From positions 1 to 60,882 of the forward strand of contig JALENW010000020.1 of assembly GCA_022766365.1 (NCBI GenBank): DNA of 60,882 nt, given 5' to 3'. Positions 26,504-34,898 of this stretch are shown here, one piece after another. The position numbers and the translations under genes are program-made. A model generated the notes under the pieces. It ran no database searches and was not told the origin of the DNA. It worked only from the letters and a program-made list of their open reading frames with translations. Every line of letters starts with the position of its first letter. The first letter of the stretch is position 1. Source of the stretch: Clostridiales bacterium (GTDB lineage Bacteria > Bacillota > Clostridia > Peptostreptococcales > Anaerovoracaceae).

Positions 26504-27373
26504 ATGAGCATACTTTCAATCAAGAACTACACCAAAAAGTATGAGGATTTTCTGGCAGTGGACAATCTATCCCTGGAGATTAACCCCGGTGAAATCTATG
26601 CTTTCATTGGCCACAACGGTGCAGGCAAGACGACGACATTGAAGGCCTGTTGCGGTATTCTTGACTTTGATCAAGGCGAAATTCTAATTGACGGCAAGAA
26701 CATTAAGGACGATCCGATAGGTTGCAAGAGGATAATTTCATATATTCCTGACAACCCTGATCTTTATGAAGTTCTGACAGGAATCAAATATTTGAACTTT
26801 GTTGGGGATGTCTATGGGGTGGAGCCTGAAGAAAGGCGTAAGCGCATCAGGGAACTGGCAACCAAGTTTGGAATTTATGACAACCTTGCTCAGCAGATAA
26901 GCTCGTATTCACACGGAATGAAGCAGAAACTTGCGATAATATCGGCACTGATTCATAAGCCGAAACTTTGGCTGATGGATGAACCGTTTGTAGGATTGGA
27001 TCCTTCAGCTTCTCATCATCTCAAGGGGATGATGAGAGAACTGTGCGACGAAGGCGGAGCCATTTTCTTTTCAACCCATGTACTTGAAGTTGCAGAGAAG
27101 TTATGTGATAAGGTGGCAATAATCAAAAAAGGAAAGCTTGTCACTTCGGGAACTATGGAAGAAGTAAAGGGAAATACAACGCTGGAAGATGTTTTCCTGG
27201 AACTTGAAGGCGATGGAAATGAGGCCTTTAATATCGGAGCTCCGATAAACCAAAACCGTGATCGCAAAGACCGATCAGAAGGAGAGACCCGGACAAACTC
27301 AGATGCACCAATAAGAGAAAGCTTAGAAAGTACAGATGATTCTTCAGGGGAAAGGCGGGTAGACAATGATTAA
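26504..27373 (+). CDS. ABC transporter ATP-binding protein
   Basis: This 289-residue ATPase has Walker A GHNGAGKTT (about 36-44), an ABC signature-like segment SSYSHGMKQKLAI, Walker B LWLMDEPFVGLD and the H-loop STHVLEVAEKLCD. It fits the ABC-2 (DRI/CcmA-like) exporter class. The last ~45 residues form a charged, Ser/Arg/Asp-rich tail after the canonical domain, with no fold I recognise. It overlaps the permease gene by 8 bases, so the two form one exporter. The substrate is unknown. No good SD lies close to the ATG; an AAAGGCGA lies about 15 bases upstream. Confidence 0.88.
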   Translation: MSILSIKNYTKKYEDFLAVDNLSLEINPGEIYAFIGHNGAGKTTTLKACCGILDFDQGEILIDGKNIKDDPIGCKRIISYIPDNPDLYEVLTGIKYLNFVGDVYGVEPEERRKRIRELATKFGIYDNLAQQISSYSHGMKQKLAIISALIHKPKLWLMDEPFVGLDPSASHHLKGMMRELCDEGGAIFFSTHVLEVAEKLCDKVAIIKKGKLVTSGTMEEVKGNTTLEDVFLELEGDGNEAFNIGAPINQNRDRKDRSEGETRTNSDAPIRESLESTDDSSGERRVDND

Positions 27374-28979
27374 ACTTCTCGTTGGAATCAGAATCAGACT
27401 GATGATGTCAGCCATGTTCGGCAAGAAGAAAAAAGCCATGAGCATAGGATTGGTCGCATTTGGATTTATATGGTATTTTTTGCTTATCAATGCGTTTATA
27501 ATTCCTATAACCTTTGTAACCACAGATGAACTTTGGCAAAAGGGGATTGCATGGATAGGTGTGGCTATCAGTTTCATGTCAGCATTTGTGCTGTGCTTCA
27601 TAGGCAGCGTATTCATGGCGTATCAACAGATATACGAGTCTAAGGATAACGAAATGCTTCTGGCTATGCCTATAAAGCCGGGTCATATTCTTATTTCCAG
27701 AATATTTGCTATTGCGGGATTCAATATGCTCTATGCCCTTCCTTTTTTGACCGGGACTGTGGCGGGATATTTTTTAGGCAGACCGTCGGGATCAGATTCG
27801 GGTGTGGTATTTGTCTTATTCATAGTAATAGACTACGTTGCAATGGTAGTATTTGCGACTATGCTCACGAGCATCTTCGCTTGGCTTCTCAGCATGATTT
27901 TAGGCAGGGTGCAGAACAAAACACTGATATCGACAATCATTTACGTCGGCTTTTTTATAGGATATTTCTATGTTATTCTTAATATGCAGAGCTTTGGAGA
28001 AAGTATAGCGAGGAATGGAGAGGCAATTGCAGAGGGTCTGAACAACTTTGCCAAGCCCGTGTTTTTGATGGCAGCCGGTGCAACAGGACATAATATCGGG
28101 TATACGCTGATATATCTGGCAATTACGCTGATACCTTCATGCGTGATTTTTTGGGTTATGCAGAAATCGTATGTTAATATTTTGCTTATGAAAAAGCAGA
28201 CTAAGAAGACTAAGTACAGGGATGAGACTGCAGCGAAAAGATCGGTGTTCAAGGCTTTACTGCAGAAAGAAATTTCCAGATTTTTCGGCACTCCGATGTA
28301 CTTTTTAAACTATGGAACATCAATAATTTTCCCGGCAATGGTTATCGTGTATCTTTTTATTAAGAAGAATGATTACGGTTCTCTGATGAATTTTTTAGCT
28401 TTGTACGGAGTGAAAAGTGAGAGTGTTCTGCCCTATATTGTTGCAATGGGACTTTATGCCTTTGTGTCAACCGGATCAATAATGACATCGGCATCAATTA
28501 ATCTTGAGGGGAAAAATCTTTGGATTCTCAAGAGTTTACCCATTACCACAAGAGAAATATTTGCTTCAAAGGTGATGACACCCTTTGTTTGTCTTTTGCC
28601 GTTCTTTGAACTTCTGGCAATTCTCAATATTTTCCTGTTTTCGATGGATAGTGGTACAATCATTCTGATGTTGCTGATGCCTATAGTCACAATGGCATTC
28701 TTCAGTCAATTTGGCTTATATATCAATCTCAAACATTATAAACTGGATTGGCTCAGTGAAAATGAGGCTTTTAAAAGGGCAGGGGGTCCGACTATTGCCA
28801 GTTTTTCTGCTATGGGGTCTCTTATAATTTTGATTATTGTTTATGTGTTCATTTTCTCAACATTTATTGATTTCTATGGATTTATGTGGATAATGATTGC
28901 AGGATTGCTCATCGGAAGCGGTGTTTTGTATAGTATGTTAAAGTCAAACGGCCGAAAATTGTTCATGAAGGTTGAGTAA
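27366..28979 (+). CDS. ABC exporter permease, about 12 membrane segments
   Basis: The 537-residue integral membrane protein is the partner of the upstream ATPase. Hydrophobic segments cluster in two halves (about 20-265 and 300-530), separated by a basic cytoplasmic stretch (KKQTKKTKYRDETAAKRS). In the first half, YESKDNEMLLAMPI resembles the conserved SKDLELLLSLPI-type segment of large ABC-2 permeases (YtrC/EcsB-like or DUF6449 type). The substrate cannot be told from sequence. Length and architecture suggest a fused dimer of a six-helix unit. Confidence 0.75.
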   Translation: MIKLLVGIRIRLMMSAMFGKKKKAMSIGLVAFGFIWYFLLINAFIIPITFVTTDELWQKGIAWIGVAISFMSAFVLCFIGSVFMAYQQIYESKDNEMLLAMPIKPGHILISRIFAIAGFNMLYALPFLTGTVAGYFLGRPSGSDSGVVFVLFIVIDYVAMVVFATMLTSIFAWLLSMILGRVQNKTLISTIIYVGFFIGYFYVILNMQSFGESIARNGEAIAEGLNNFAKPVFLMAAGATGHNIGYTLIYLAITLIPSCVIFWVMQKSYVNILLMKKQTKKTKYRDETAAKRSVFKALLQKEISRFFGTPMYFLNYGTSIIFPAMVIVYLFIKKNDYGSLMNFLALYGVKSESVLPYIVAMGLYAFVSTGSIMTSASINLEGKNLWILKSLPITTREIFASKVMTPFVCLLPFFELLAILNIFLFSMDSGTIILMLLMPIVTMAFFSQFGLYINLKHYKLDWLSENEAFKRAGGPTIASFSAMGSLIILIIVYVFIFSTFIDFYGFMWIMIAGLLIGSGVLYSMLKSNGRKLFMKVE

Positions 28980-28998
28980 TTAAAGGCGGACGTAAGTA

Positions 28999-29529
28999 TT
29001 GCGAAAGTTGAATGAAGAAATGGTTACAGAAAAAGAATTGTATGAATGGCTAGTAAACCTGGGCATAGATGATTATACGGTTATAGAGCATCCTCCGCTT
29101 TTTTCAGTGGAGGATGTTATTGATAATGACTGCCTTATGCCCGGTCTGAATTTTAAGAATTTGTTGATTAAAGATAAAAAGGCGGATAAATACTATCTCG
29201 TAATAATAGAGGACCGTCGTCACATGGAAAGTAAGCATTATAAGAGTTTTACAGGATGGGGAAAGATCAGATTTGCTCACCCTGATGAGCTATATGAGAA
29301 AATGGCACTCAGACCCGGCTCAGTTAGCCCATATGGACTTTTAAACAATGAGGAAAGAGATATCGTGGTTGTGGTTGACAGGTCCATAAGAGAAGCAGAT
29401 GATGAGGAACTGATAAATTTTCATCCAAACAGGAATACTGCAACTTTAACCGTTAAGAAATTCCAATTTGTCAGGTTTCTTGAGAGTTTGGGGAATCCTA
29501 TAATCTGGGAACCTTCGGATATTGATTGA
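28999..29529 (+). CDS. Prolyl-tRNA deacylase-like (PrdX/ProX, YbaK fold) protein
   Basis: The 176-residue protein shows the YbaK/aminoacyl-tRNA deacylase fold of PrdX-type proteins: YTVIEHPPLFSVEDV near the N-terminus, GLNFKNLLIKDKKADKYYLVII, KIRFAHPDELYEKMALRPGSVSPYGLLN, and HPNRNTATLTVK near the C-terminus. Such proteins hydrolyse Ala-tRNA-Pro mischarged by ProRS, as free-standing editing enzymes. The proposed TTG start at 28999 follows AAAGGCGG at 28982-28989; ATG 29020 is an alternative that keeps the fold. It lies 19 bases after the ABC permease. Confidence 0.82.
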   Translation: MRKLNEEMVTEKELYEWLVNLGIDDYTVIEHPPLFSVEDVIDNDCLMPGLNFKNLLIKDKKADKYYLVIIEDRRHMESKHYKSFTGWGKIRFAHPDELYEKMALRPGSVSPYGLLNNEERDIVVVVDRSIREADDEELINFHPNRNTATLTVKKFQFVRFLESLGNPIIWEPSDID

Positions 29530-29663
29530 AAGGTGTCAGATAGCTTGTCTGCGTGTTAAGTCCGGAACAATATCAATGACGATTATAAGAATAGTATCTA
29601 TTTAATAGTATTGGTCAATCTTCGCAAAGGCAAAAGAATGAAAGATAACCGGGAGTTGAATTG

Positions 29664-30263
29664 ATGAATTTTGTTGCATTTTTTATATACATATTTTCGG
29701 CAATATATTCGCCGGGTCCTAATATAATAATGGGAATGTCTCTGGCGAACAACCTCGGACCGAAGAAGGTATGGAAATTTACATTGGGTGTATTCATTGC
29801 TCTGTTAATTTCATTCGCTGCCTGTGCATTATTCTCAAAGTTCCTCTATGATTTAATACCTTCTGTGGAGCCGTTCATGTATGCTTTTGGCGGTACATAC
29901 CTTCTGTGGCTTGCATATGAGGTGTATAGAAGCGGTGGAGAAAACAAGGGTAATTCCTTGGATGGCAAAAATACCATAAAAATGGGAATGGTTAATCAAT
30001 TTATGAATATTAAGAACCAGGTTTTCGGTATAACGGTGTTCAGCAGTTTTATTTTGCCACATTACAGCTCTGTATCCATGGTTTTGATATTTGTCATCAG
30101 CCTTTCTCTCTTCGCAATATCAGCAATATATACATGGATATATGTGGGGACATCACTGTTCAGGAACTTCCAAAAACATCGAAAAGCAATAAACACCGTA
30201 ATGGCACTATCCCTTGTGTACTGCGCGATCACGATGTTTTTGGCATTGTTTAATAGTGTATAG
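29664..30263 (+). CDS. LysE family amino-acid exporter
   Basis: The 199-residue membrane protein has about six hydrophobic segments and the LysE/RhtB signature near the N-terminus (IYSPGPNIIMGMSLANNLGPKK), plus GTYLLWLAYEVYR in the middle. The family exports amino acids such as lysine, homoserine, threonine or cysteine. The substrate here is not resolved, although a homoserine/threonine-type exporter would fit the methionine genes elsewhere in the window (inference). The start is ATG 29664, preceded by GGGAG; a TTG one codon earlier is possible. Confidence 0.85.
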   Translation: MNFVAFFIYIFSAIYSPGPNIIMGMSLANNLGPKKVWKFTLGVFIALLISFAACALFSKFLYDLIPSVEPFMYAFGGTYLLWLAYEVYRSGGENKGNSLDGKNTIKMGMVNQFMNIKNQVFGITVFSSFILPHYSSVSMVLIFVISLSLFAISAIYTWIYVGTSLFRNFQKHRKAINTVMALSLVYCAITMFLALFNSV

Positions 30264-30389
30264 TTGTATAGTCTCTGATGTTTATTCGATTGAGAGAACT
30301 ACACGGCAAGGGGATTTTTACAAAATACCCAAACCTAAAAGTCATGCGATGATGTATGTCCGCTTCTTTTAGCGAATAGAATATATATT

Positions 30390-31814
30390 TCAAACCTCTT
30401 CAACTCTGATAATATTGGTATTTCCGGGAACGTCAAGAGGCATTCCGCAGGTGATAATTACCTTTTCACCGTTGTGGACGAGTTTATTCTTCTTTGCCAC
30501 TGCTATGCAATGTGCCATCAGATCTTCAAGGTTATCCTTATAGTCCACCCTCATGGAAAGAACACCCCACTCAAGAGCCATCTGATGGTAAGTTTTTTCG
30601 TAGGGGGTCATTGCGACGATAGAGGTGACGGGCCTGAATTTCGACATCTTAGTAGCTGTATATCCTGTCTTGGTTATAGCCATAATTGCACCTGCATTGA
30701 TATCATAGGCCATGGTGCATGCACTGTGGCCCACTGCATTTGTTAAATCACTATGGGATGCACCCCTTACACCGATTGCCTTATCTCTAAGCTCTGTTTT
30801 TATCAGATCCTCCTCCGCCTGAGTTGCTATTCTGTCCATGGCCGAACAAGCTTCAACGGGATATGCTCCTGCAGCGGTTTCGCCTGATAACATGACCGCT
30901 CCGGTCCCATCAAAGACAGCATTTGCAACATCTGAAGTCTCCGCCCTTGTCGGAGTGGGGCTTCCAATCATAGATTCAAGCATCTGAGTAGCTGTAATTG
31001 CAATTTTCCCCAGCTCCAAACACCTCTTAATAATTCTCTTCTGTATACCGGGAAGTCTCTCATAAGGCATTTCGACACCCATATCACCACGAGCAACCAT
31101 AATGCCGTCTGCGACCTCAAGAATGTCCTCAAAGTTGTTAAGTCCTTCCTTATTCTCAATCTTTGCGATTATCTTGATTTTTTGTCCGCCGAGGTCATCC
31201 ACAAATGCCCGCATATTCTCCATATCATCTCGACTTCTGGCAAAAGAAGCAGCTATATAATCAACATCTTCTTTAACGCCGAAGGCGATATCCTCCTTAT
31301 CTGCCGGGCTCAAATAATCCATGGACAGCCTCACGTCCGGAAGATTTATTCCCTTATTATCCTTCAGGAGTCCTCCCACTTCCACTGTACAAAATACTTC
31401 CTTCGAAGTGACTTTCTTTGCAGTCAAAGATATTTTGCCGTCGTCGAGAAGAATAGTAGTTCCGGGCTCAACATCATCGGTAAACCCCGGATATTTCACG
31501 AACGCCTTTTGCTCATCGCCTACGATTTCGTCAAGGGTCAGTGTAAAATCTTCTCCACGGCTGAGATATGCTCCGCCTTCTTTCATTTTGCCGATTCTAA
31601 TCTCGGGTCCTTTAGTATCTAACAAAACGGCTCCGGCTAGTCCAAGTTTATCTCTAACCTGCCTGAAATTCTCGATTTTTTTTAGGTGCTCATCATGGGT
31701 TCCATGCGAAAAATTAATCCTGCCTACGTTCATACCTGCCTTAAATAGCTTTTCCATTACATCTTTGCTTTCGGACGCAGGCCCGAGGGTACAAATTATT
31801 TTTGTTTTTCTCAT
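30390..31814 (-). CDS. pyk: Pyruvate kinase
   Basis: Pyruvate kinase makes pyruvate and ATP from PEP in glycolysis. The 474-residue protein begins MRKTKIICTLGPASES, with INFSHGTHDEH, the K/Mg site region KIIAKIENKEGLNNFEDIL, GIMVARGDMGVEMP, and ATQMLESMIGSPTPTRAETSDVANAVFDGTGAVMLSGETA. The regulatory C-terminal domain (about 350-474) is intact. The extra PEP-utiliser domain found in Bacillus pyruvate kinase is absent. It is convergent with the LysE gene and divergent from yeiH; the start is ATG at 31814 with AGGTGAG upstream. Confidence 0.95.
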   Translation of the reverse strand: MRKTKIICTLGPASESKDVMEKLFKAGMNVGRINFSHGTHDEHLKKIENFRQVRDKLGLAGAVLLDTKGPEIRIGKMKEGGAYLSRGEDFTLTLDEIVGDEQKAFVKYPGFTDDVEPGTTILLDDGKISLTAKKVTSKEVFCTVEVGGLLKDNKGINLPDVRLSMDYLSPADKEDIAFGVKEDVDYIAASFARSRDDMENMRAFVDDLGGQKIKIIAKIENKEGLNNFEDILEVADGIMVARGDMGVEMPYERLPGIQKRIIKRCLELGKIAITATQMLESMIGSPTPTRAETSDVANAVFDGTGAVMLSGETAAGAYPVEACSAMDRIATQAEEDLIKTELRDKAIGVRGASHSDLTNAVGHSACTMAYDINAGAIMAITKTGYTATKMSKFRPVTSIVAMTPYEKTYHQMALEWGVLSMRVDYKDNLEDLMAHCIAVAKKNKLVHNGEKVIITCGMPLDVPGNTNIIRVEEV

Positions 31815-31973
31815 AGCTCACCTACTCTTTTCTGTGTATACGTCACTAATGATTGACTGTGCGCAACTTTTCTATGGCAGCAGGAATCACGTCATCTGAT
31901 GAATCGGAAATTCCTTTAGCTTACAAATAATAGTATACATTTTTTCCTACTTTATTTCTACCTGAATTCAGTG

Positions 31974-31986
31974 TATAATTTTTACC
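31974..31986 (+). promoter_or_regulatory. -10 box abutting the yeiH start codon
   Basis: TATAAT at 31974-31979 is only 7 bases before the ATG at 31987, so transcription would begin at or next to the start codon. No SD is visible between them. The -35 region (TTTATT) is weak. Confidence 0.5.
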
Positions 31987-33060
31987 ATGAGTATATTTAA
32001 GACTGATTTAAAAAAGATTATGCCGGGGTTTTTGTGCTGCCTGGCTATTGCAATCCCAAGCTACTTTCTTGGGCACTTATTCCCTGTCGTAGGGGGTCCT
32101 GTTATCGCTATCCTTATAGGAATGCTTATCACTGTGTTTCATAAGACCGGGACTGTCACCAGGGAGGGAATATCGTTCACCTCTAAGCGAGTCCTCCACT
32201 GGGCAGTAATTTTTCTAGGTTTCGGGTTAAACCTCAATGTCATTTTGGAAACAGGCAAACAATCTCTACCGATAATTTTAACCACCATCGCCACCTCTCT
32301 CATAGTTGCATTTGCTCTCCACAAAATAATGGGCACTAACGGCAGAATCGCTATGATGATAGGTGTCGGTTCTTCAATATGCGGAGGCTCAGCCATTGCA
32401 GCAACGGCTCCGGTGATTGAAGCGGAAGATGAGGAGATTGCGCAGGCGATCTCAATCATATTTTTCTTTAACGTTGTGGCGGCTTTGGTGTTTCCGGCTC
32501 TTGGAAATGCCTTGCATTTTGATACCATGTCAGGGGATGCCTTCGGTATTTTTGCCGGAACGGCTGTCAACGATACATCATCTGTAACTGCTTGTGCTTC
32601 CACATGGGATGCCATGCATAATCTCGGTACCCTTACTTTAGACAAGGCTGTTACTGTGAAACTCACAAGAACTTTGGCAATTATCCCTATCAGCCTTGCG
32701 TTATCCTTTTTGCAGGTGAACAAAGAGGAAAAGGAAATTGAAGAAGAAGAGCGCAGAGAGGGTAAGGAAGTTAAGAGAGTTTCGATTCTAAAACTTTTCC
32801 CGATGTTCATTCTTTACTTTATAATTGCTTCTGTTATAACTACAGTTGCAACCGGCATGGGAATAAGTCCGAGTATATTTGAGCCTATGAAGTTCATAAG
32901 TAAGTTCTTTATAATCCTGGCGATGGCTGCTATTGGTCTTTCCACTGATATTGTGAAACTTGTAAAGACCGGCGGCAAGCCTCTGCTTATGGGATTTGCC
33001 TGTTGGGTTTCTATTACCCTTGTGAGTCTTCTCATGCAGCATCTCCTTCACCTATGGTAA
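31987..33060 (+). CDS. YeiH family (UPF0324) putative sulfate exporter
   Basis: The 357-residue membrane protein has about ten hydrophobic segments and family features: LGHLFPVVGGPVIAILIGMLI, RVLHWAVIFLGFGLNL, MIGVGSSICGGSAIAATAPVIEA, GTAVNDTSSVTA, and a C-terminal AMAAIGLSTDIVKLVKTGGKPLL. A charged Lys/Glu/Arg loop lies at about 240-262. Members have been proposed as sulfate or sulfite exporters in taurine/sulfolactate degradation, with uncertain substrate. The frame is closed by TGA at 31963-31965, so no upstream ATG exists. An apparently leaderless start fits the -10 position. Terminators lie downstream at 33346. Confidence 0.85.
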   Translation: MSIFKTDLKKIMPGFLCCLAIAIPSYFLGHLFPVVGGPVIAILIGMLITVFHKTGTVTREGISFTSKRVLHWAVIFLGFGLNLNVILETGKQSLPIILTTIATSLIVAFALHKIMGTNGRIAMMIGVGSSICGGSAIAATAPVIEAEDEEIAQAISIIFFFNVVAALVFPALGNALHFDTMSGDAFGIFAGTAVNDTSSVTACASTWDAMHNLGTLTLDKAVTVKLTRTLAIIPISLALSFLQVNKEEKEIEEEERREGKEVKRVSILKLFPMFILYFIIASVITTVATGMGISPSIFEPMKFISKFFIILAMAAIGLSTDIVKLVKTGGKPLLMGFACWVSITLVSLLMQHLLHLW

Positions 33061-33345
33061 TTGTTTTGGAATCATTGATAGATTGTCATCTTCCGAGTGA
33101 TGTATACAGACTTTTTAAGGTGAGTTTGAAGACTGTCAGGTTTTATTTTCTGATATCTATACTTTTGTAGTGATTCTTATTGCCCTTAACAATGCAGAGG
33201 ATATTAAAAAAAAGATTATCGGTTGCGGGAGAGGTGAATTTATATAGGGGATTTTTTATTCAGAAGACGTGAATTTTCTTTTGAATCAGACAGATATAAT
33301 CTCATATTTTAGCTATATAAGATTGAATTGAATAGTTAAGCTTGA
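33061..33345. other. Non-coding spacer after yeiH
   Basis: Short stop-interrupted frames only. I see no gene or clear structure before the terminator hairpin at 33346. Confidence 0.5.
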
Positions 33346-33378
33346 GACAGTAGAATGATAAAAAACTACTGTCTTTTT
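33346..33378 (+). terminator. Strong Rho-independent terminator
   Basis: GACAGTAG and CTACTGTC form a perfect 8-bp stem over a 12-base A-rich loop, followed by TTTTT. It ends the yeiH transcript. Confidence 0.85.
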
Positions 33379-33390
33379 GTATATGTAAAA

Positions 33391-33435
33391 CCCCACGTTT
33401 GACATGGGGCCGTGATTTAGGCTTACGACCCTAAA
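33391..33435. other. Two adjacent small hairpins, possible structured RNA
   Basis: CCCCA/TGGGG (33391-33409) is followed directly by TTTAGG/CCTAAA (33416-33435). Together they look like a compact folded element. No transposase or known riboswitch core is near; purpose unknown. Confidence 0.4.
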
Positions 33436-33763
33436 GAGGGAGAGCAGGTGAAAAATAAGTATAAAAGCCAGATATATTTGTACTTCTGCATTGTAATTTC
33501 ACAGCTAATTATTCATATATGAGTCAAAGAAAATAATTAATCCCACGCTAAAACACAAAGGGATGATAAGCAGAAGAAAAATGCGATTACATGACATTTA
33601 GTGAGATATGAGGGGAACTTTGTCATTGCCTTAGCGATGTAATTAAAATTTGGAAAAGCAAAGAAATATAGCTGAAAATGCATGGGCAAATGTTGGCGGA
33701 AAGCCTTAAAATGACACTGAAAAAATATAAAAAAATTTTTTTAGCATAAAAATGACCAAAATA

Positions 33764-33793
33764 GTTCACTTTTGAGAACGGGTGTGCTATAAT
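33764..33793 (+). promoter_or_regulatory. Extended -10 promoter with an operator-like repeat over the -35
   Basis: TTCACT at 33765-33770, a 17-base spacer and TATAAT at 33788-33793 preceded by TGC make an extended -10 promoter. A 16-bp element, GTTCACTTTTGAGAAC at 33764-33779, with GTTC/GAAC ends, overlaps the -35. The next intact gene in this direction starts 1.1 kb downstream. Confidence 0.65.
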
Positions 33794-33845
33794 AAAAAAA
33801 CAAAAAATAAATTGATAATTGTTGGAAAAAGTTAAACTGGTGTGT

Positions 33846-33871
33846 GTTCATAAAAGTGAACTTTTATGAAC
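33846..33871. promoter_or_regulatory. Large palindrome related to the -35 element
   Basis: Twelve-base arms, GTTCATAAAAGT and ACTTTTATGAAC, are perfect inverted repeats separated by GA. Read on the minus strand it contains GTTCACTTTT-AT-GAAC, which matches the element at 33764-33779 in 14 of 16 positions. It lies about 46 bases downstream of the predicted transcription start, so a protein binding both sites could loop or block. A perfect CGCTTTCT/AGAAAGCG hairpin follows at 33897-33914. Confidence 0.6.
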
Positions 33872-33896
33872 GTTTCTGCTTATAGTTTGCCGGTTG

Positions 33897-33914
33897 CGCT
33901 TTCTTTAGAAAGCG
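33897..33914 (+). other. Perfect 8-bp hairpin in the adhesin leader region
   Basis: CGCTTTCT, TT, AGAAAGCG. No T run follows, so it is not a terminator. It may be an RNA structure in the long leader or another operator. Confidence 0.45.
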
Positions 33915-34425
33915 TTTGAAGAGTGAGAGTAGGTCAGTCTGACTCAGATGTAATCTGTCTCAATTCTATGCATGGGAGATGACAGTTGCAGAAAGATAAT
34001 AGTATTAGTCGATGTTATATATCGCAGGTGACTATCACCGCTACATAAGAAGCAGAAAGTAAATTTGAAGAGGGGAATAAATAAGCAAGGAAATGAAAGG
34101 AAGTGTGTAGAGCATGTCAGTTTGTAAAAACACCGGGACTTTGGGACTATGTAAGCTGAATGTAGTCCGGAGGAGTGAAGTGTGTGGAGCATATGTTTGT
34201 TGCTGCTATGCCTCGGGGATATGGACAGATATTTTTTAAGGATTAATTTTTTTTTAAAACGATACAAAATGGGTATTATTTTTCTATTGAGGAGGTGCAG
34301 AGGTTTTAATATCATATTGCCTTAGTGCGGACATGAAGTTAGTTGGTGATTGGGCTTTTATTTTAAAACAATACGCAAGAGGTATTGTTTTAATTGGGGA
34401 GGTAGAGCATAAACTAAAATAAGAA
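33915..34425 (+). repeat. Long gene-poor leader with degenerate direct repeats and two hairpin-plus-SD units
   Basis: GAAGTGTGTAGAGCAT (34100-34115) recurs as GAAGTGTGTGGAGCAT (34177-34192). Two hairpins with nearly the same stem, AAAACGATAC/GTATTATTTT (34256-34282) and AAAACAATAC/GTATTGTTTT (34365-34391), are each followed by an SD-like GGAGGT (34291) or GGGGAGGT (34396). Only the second precedes a coding-like frame (the decayed gene at 34426). The pattern suggests duplication and decay of gene-start regions. Confidence 0.45.
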
Positions 34426-34784
34426 ATGGTCATAATTTTGAATTATATGGATTGTGATGCGTTTAGGCAGACAGGTTGGTGTTGCAGTACGAGAGAAAAT
34501 ATATTAAACAGCTAAGAATATGTGTGTGAAGATTTGACTAAACTGCAATATGCAGGGTTAATGACAGCACTTAAAGAAAATATAGCTCGTTTTCAAACAA
34601 GTCAATCTGTTGATGATTTAATTTCTTATTTTATGGAATTATAATCACAGAACTGCAATATAGATTAATCCATATTTTAAAAATCGAGGAAATGCAGCTA
34701 TATGCTGAAGAAGGTTTCTGTAAAAGAGTTATATCAATTCTCATGAGAGGAATCAAAAATAATGTAAATTCCCATAAAATTTGA
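34426..34784 (+). pseudogene. Decayed small gene of unknown family
   Basis: ATG at 34426, 22 bases after GGGGAGGT, opens a frame of 29 codons that stops at TAA 34513-34515. It then continues in the same frame as a clearly coding-like segment (EYVCEDLTKLQYAGLM and ISYFMEL) to a stop at 34642. A neighbouring frame carries another coding-like stretch, ITELQYRLIHILKIEE through LMRGIKNN, to a stop at 34782-34784. One nonsense and one frameshift would connect them into a protein of about 118 residues. I do not recognise the family; it lies in the leader of the adhesin gene and may be a lost regulator. Confidence 0.45.
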
Positions 34785-34898
34785 ATAAACATAATTTGTG
34801 TGTATGGGGAATCTGGTGCAGAATGGCAATTGGACTTTCTTAAGTAAGAAAGAAATAGAAAAACGACAAAATAATTTAATATCAATATAGGAGACAAA

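Noticed and set aside
32139-32810. 223-codon minus-strand ORF
   Set aside because: Antisense shadow of yeiH, caused by codon bias on the real strand.
33391-33435. IS200/IS605 element end
   Set aside because: No transposase or TnpB frame is nearby; hairpins alone are not enough to call a mobile element.
33944-34315. 123-codon minus-strand ORF in the adhesin leader
   Set aside because: Low-complexity composition, no SD and no recognisable domain; probably a chance frame in AT-rich DNA.
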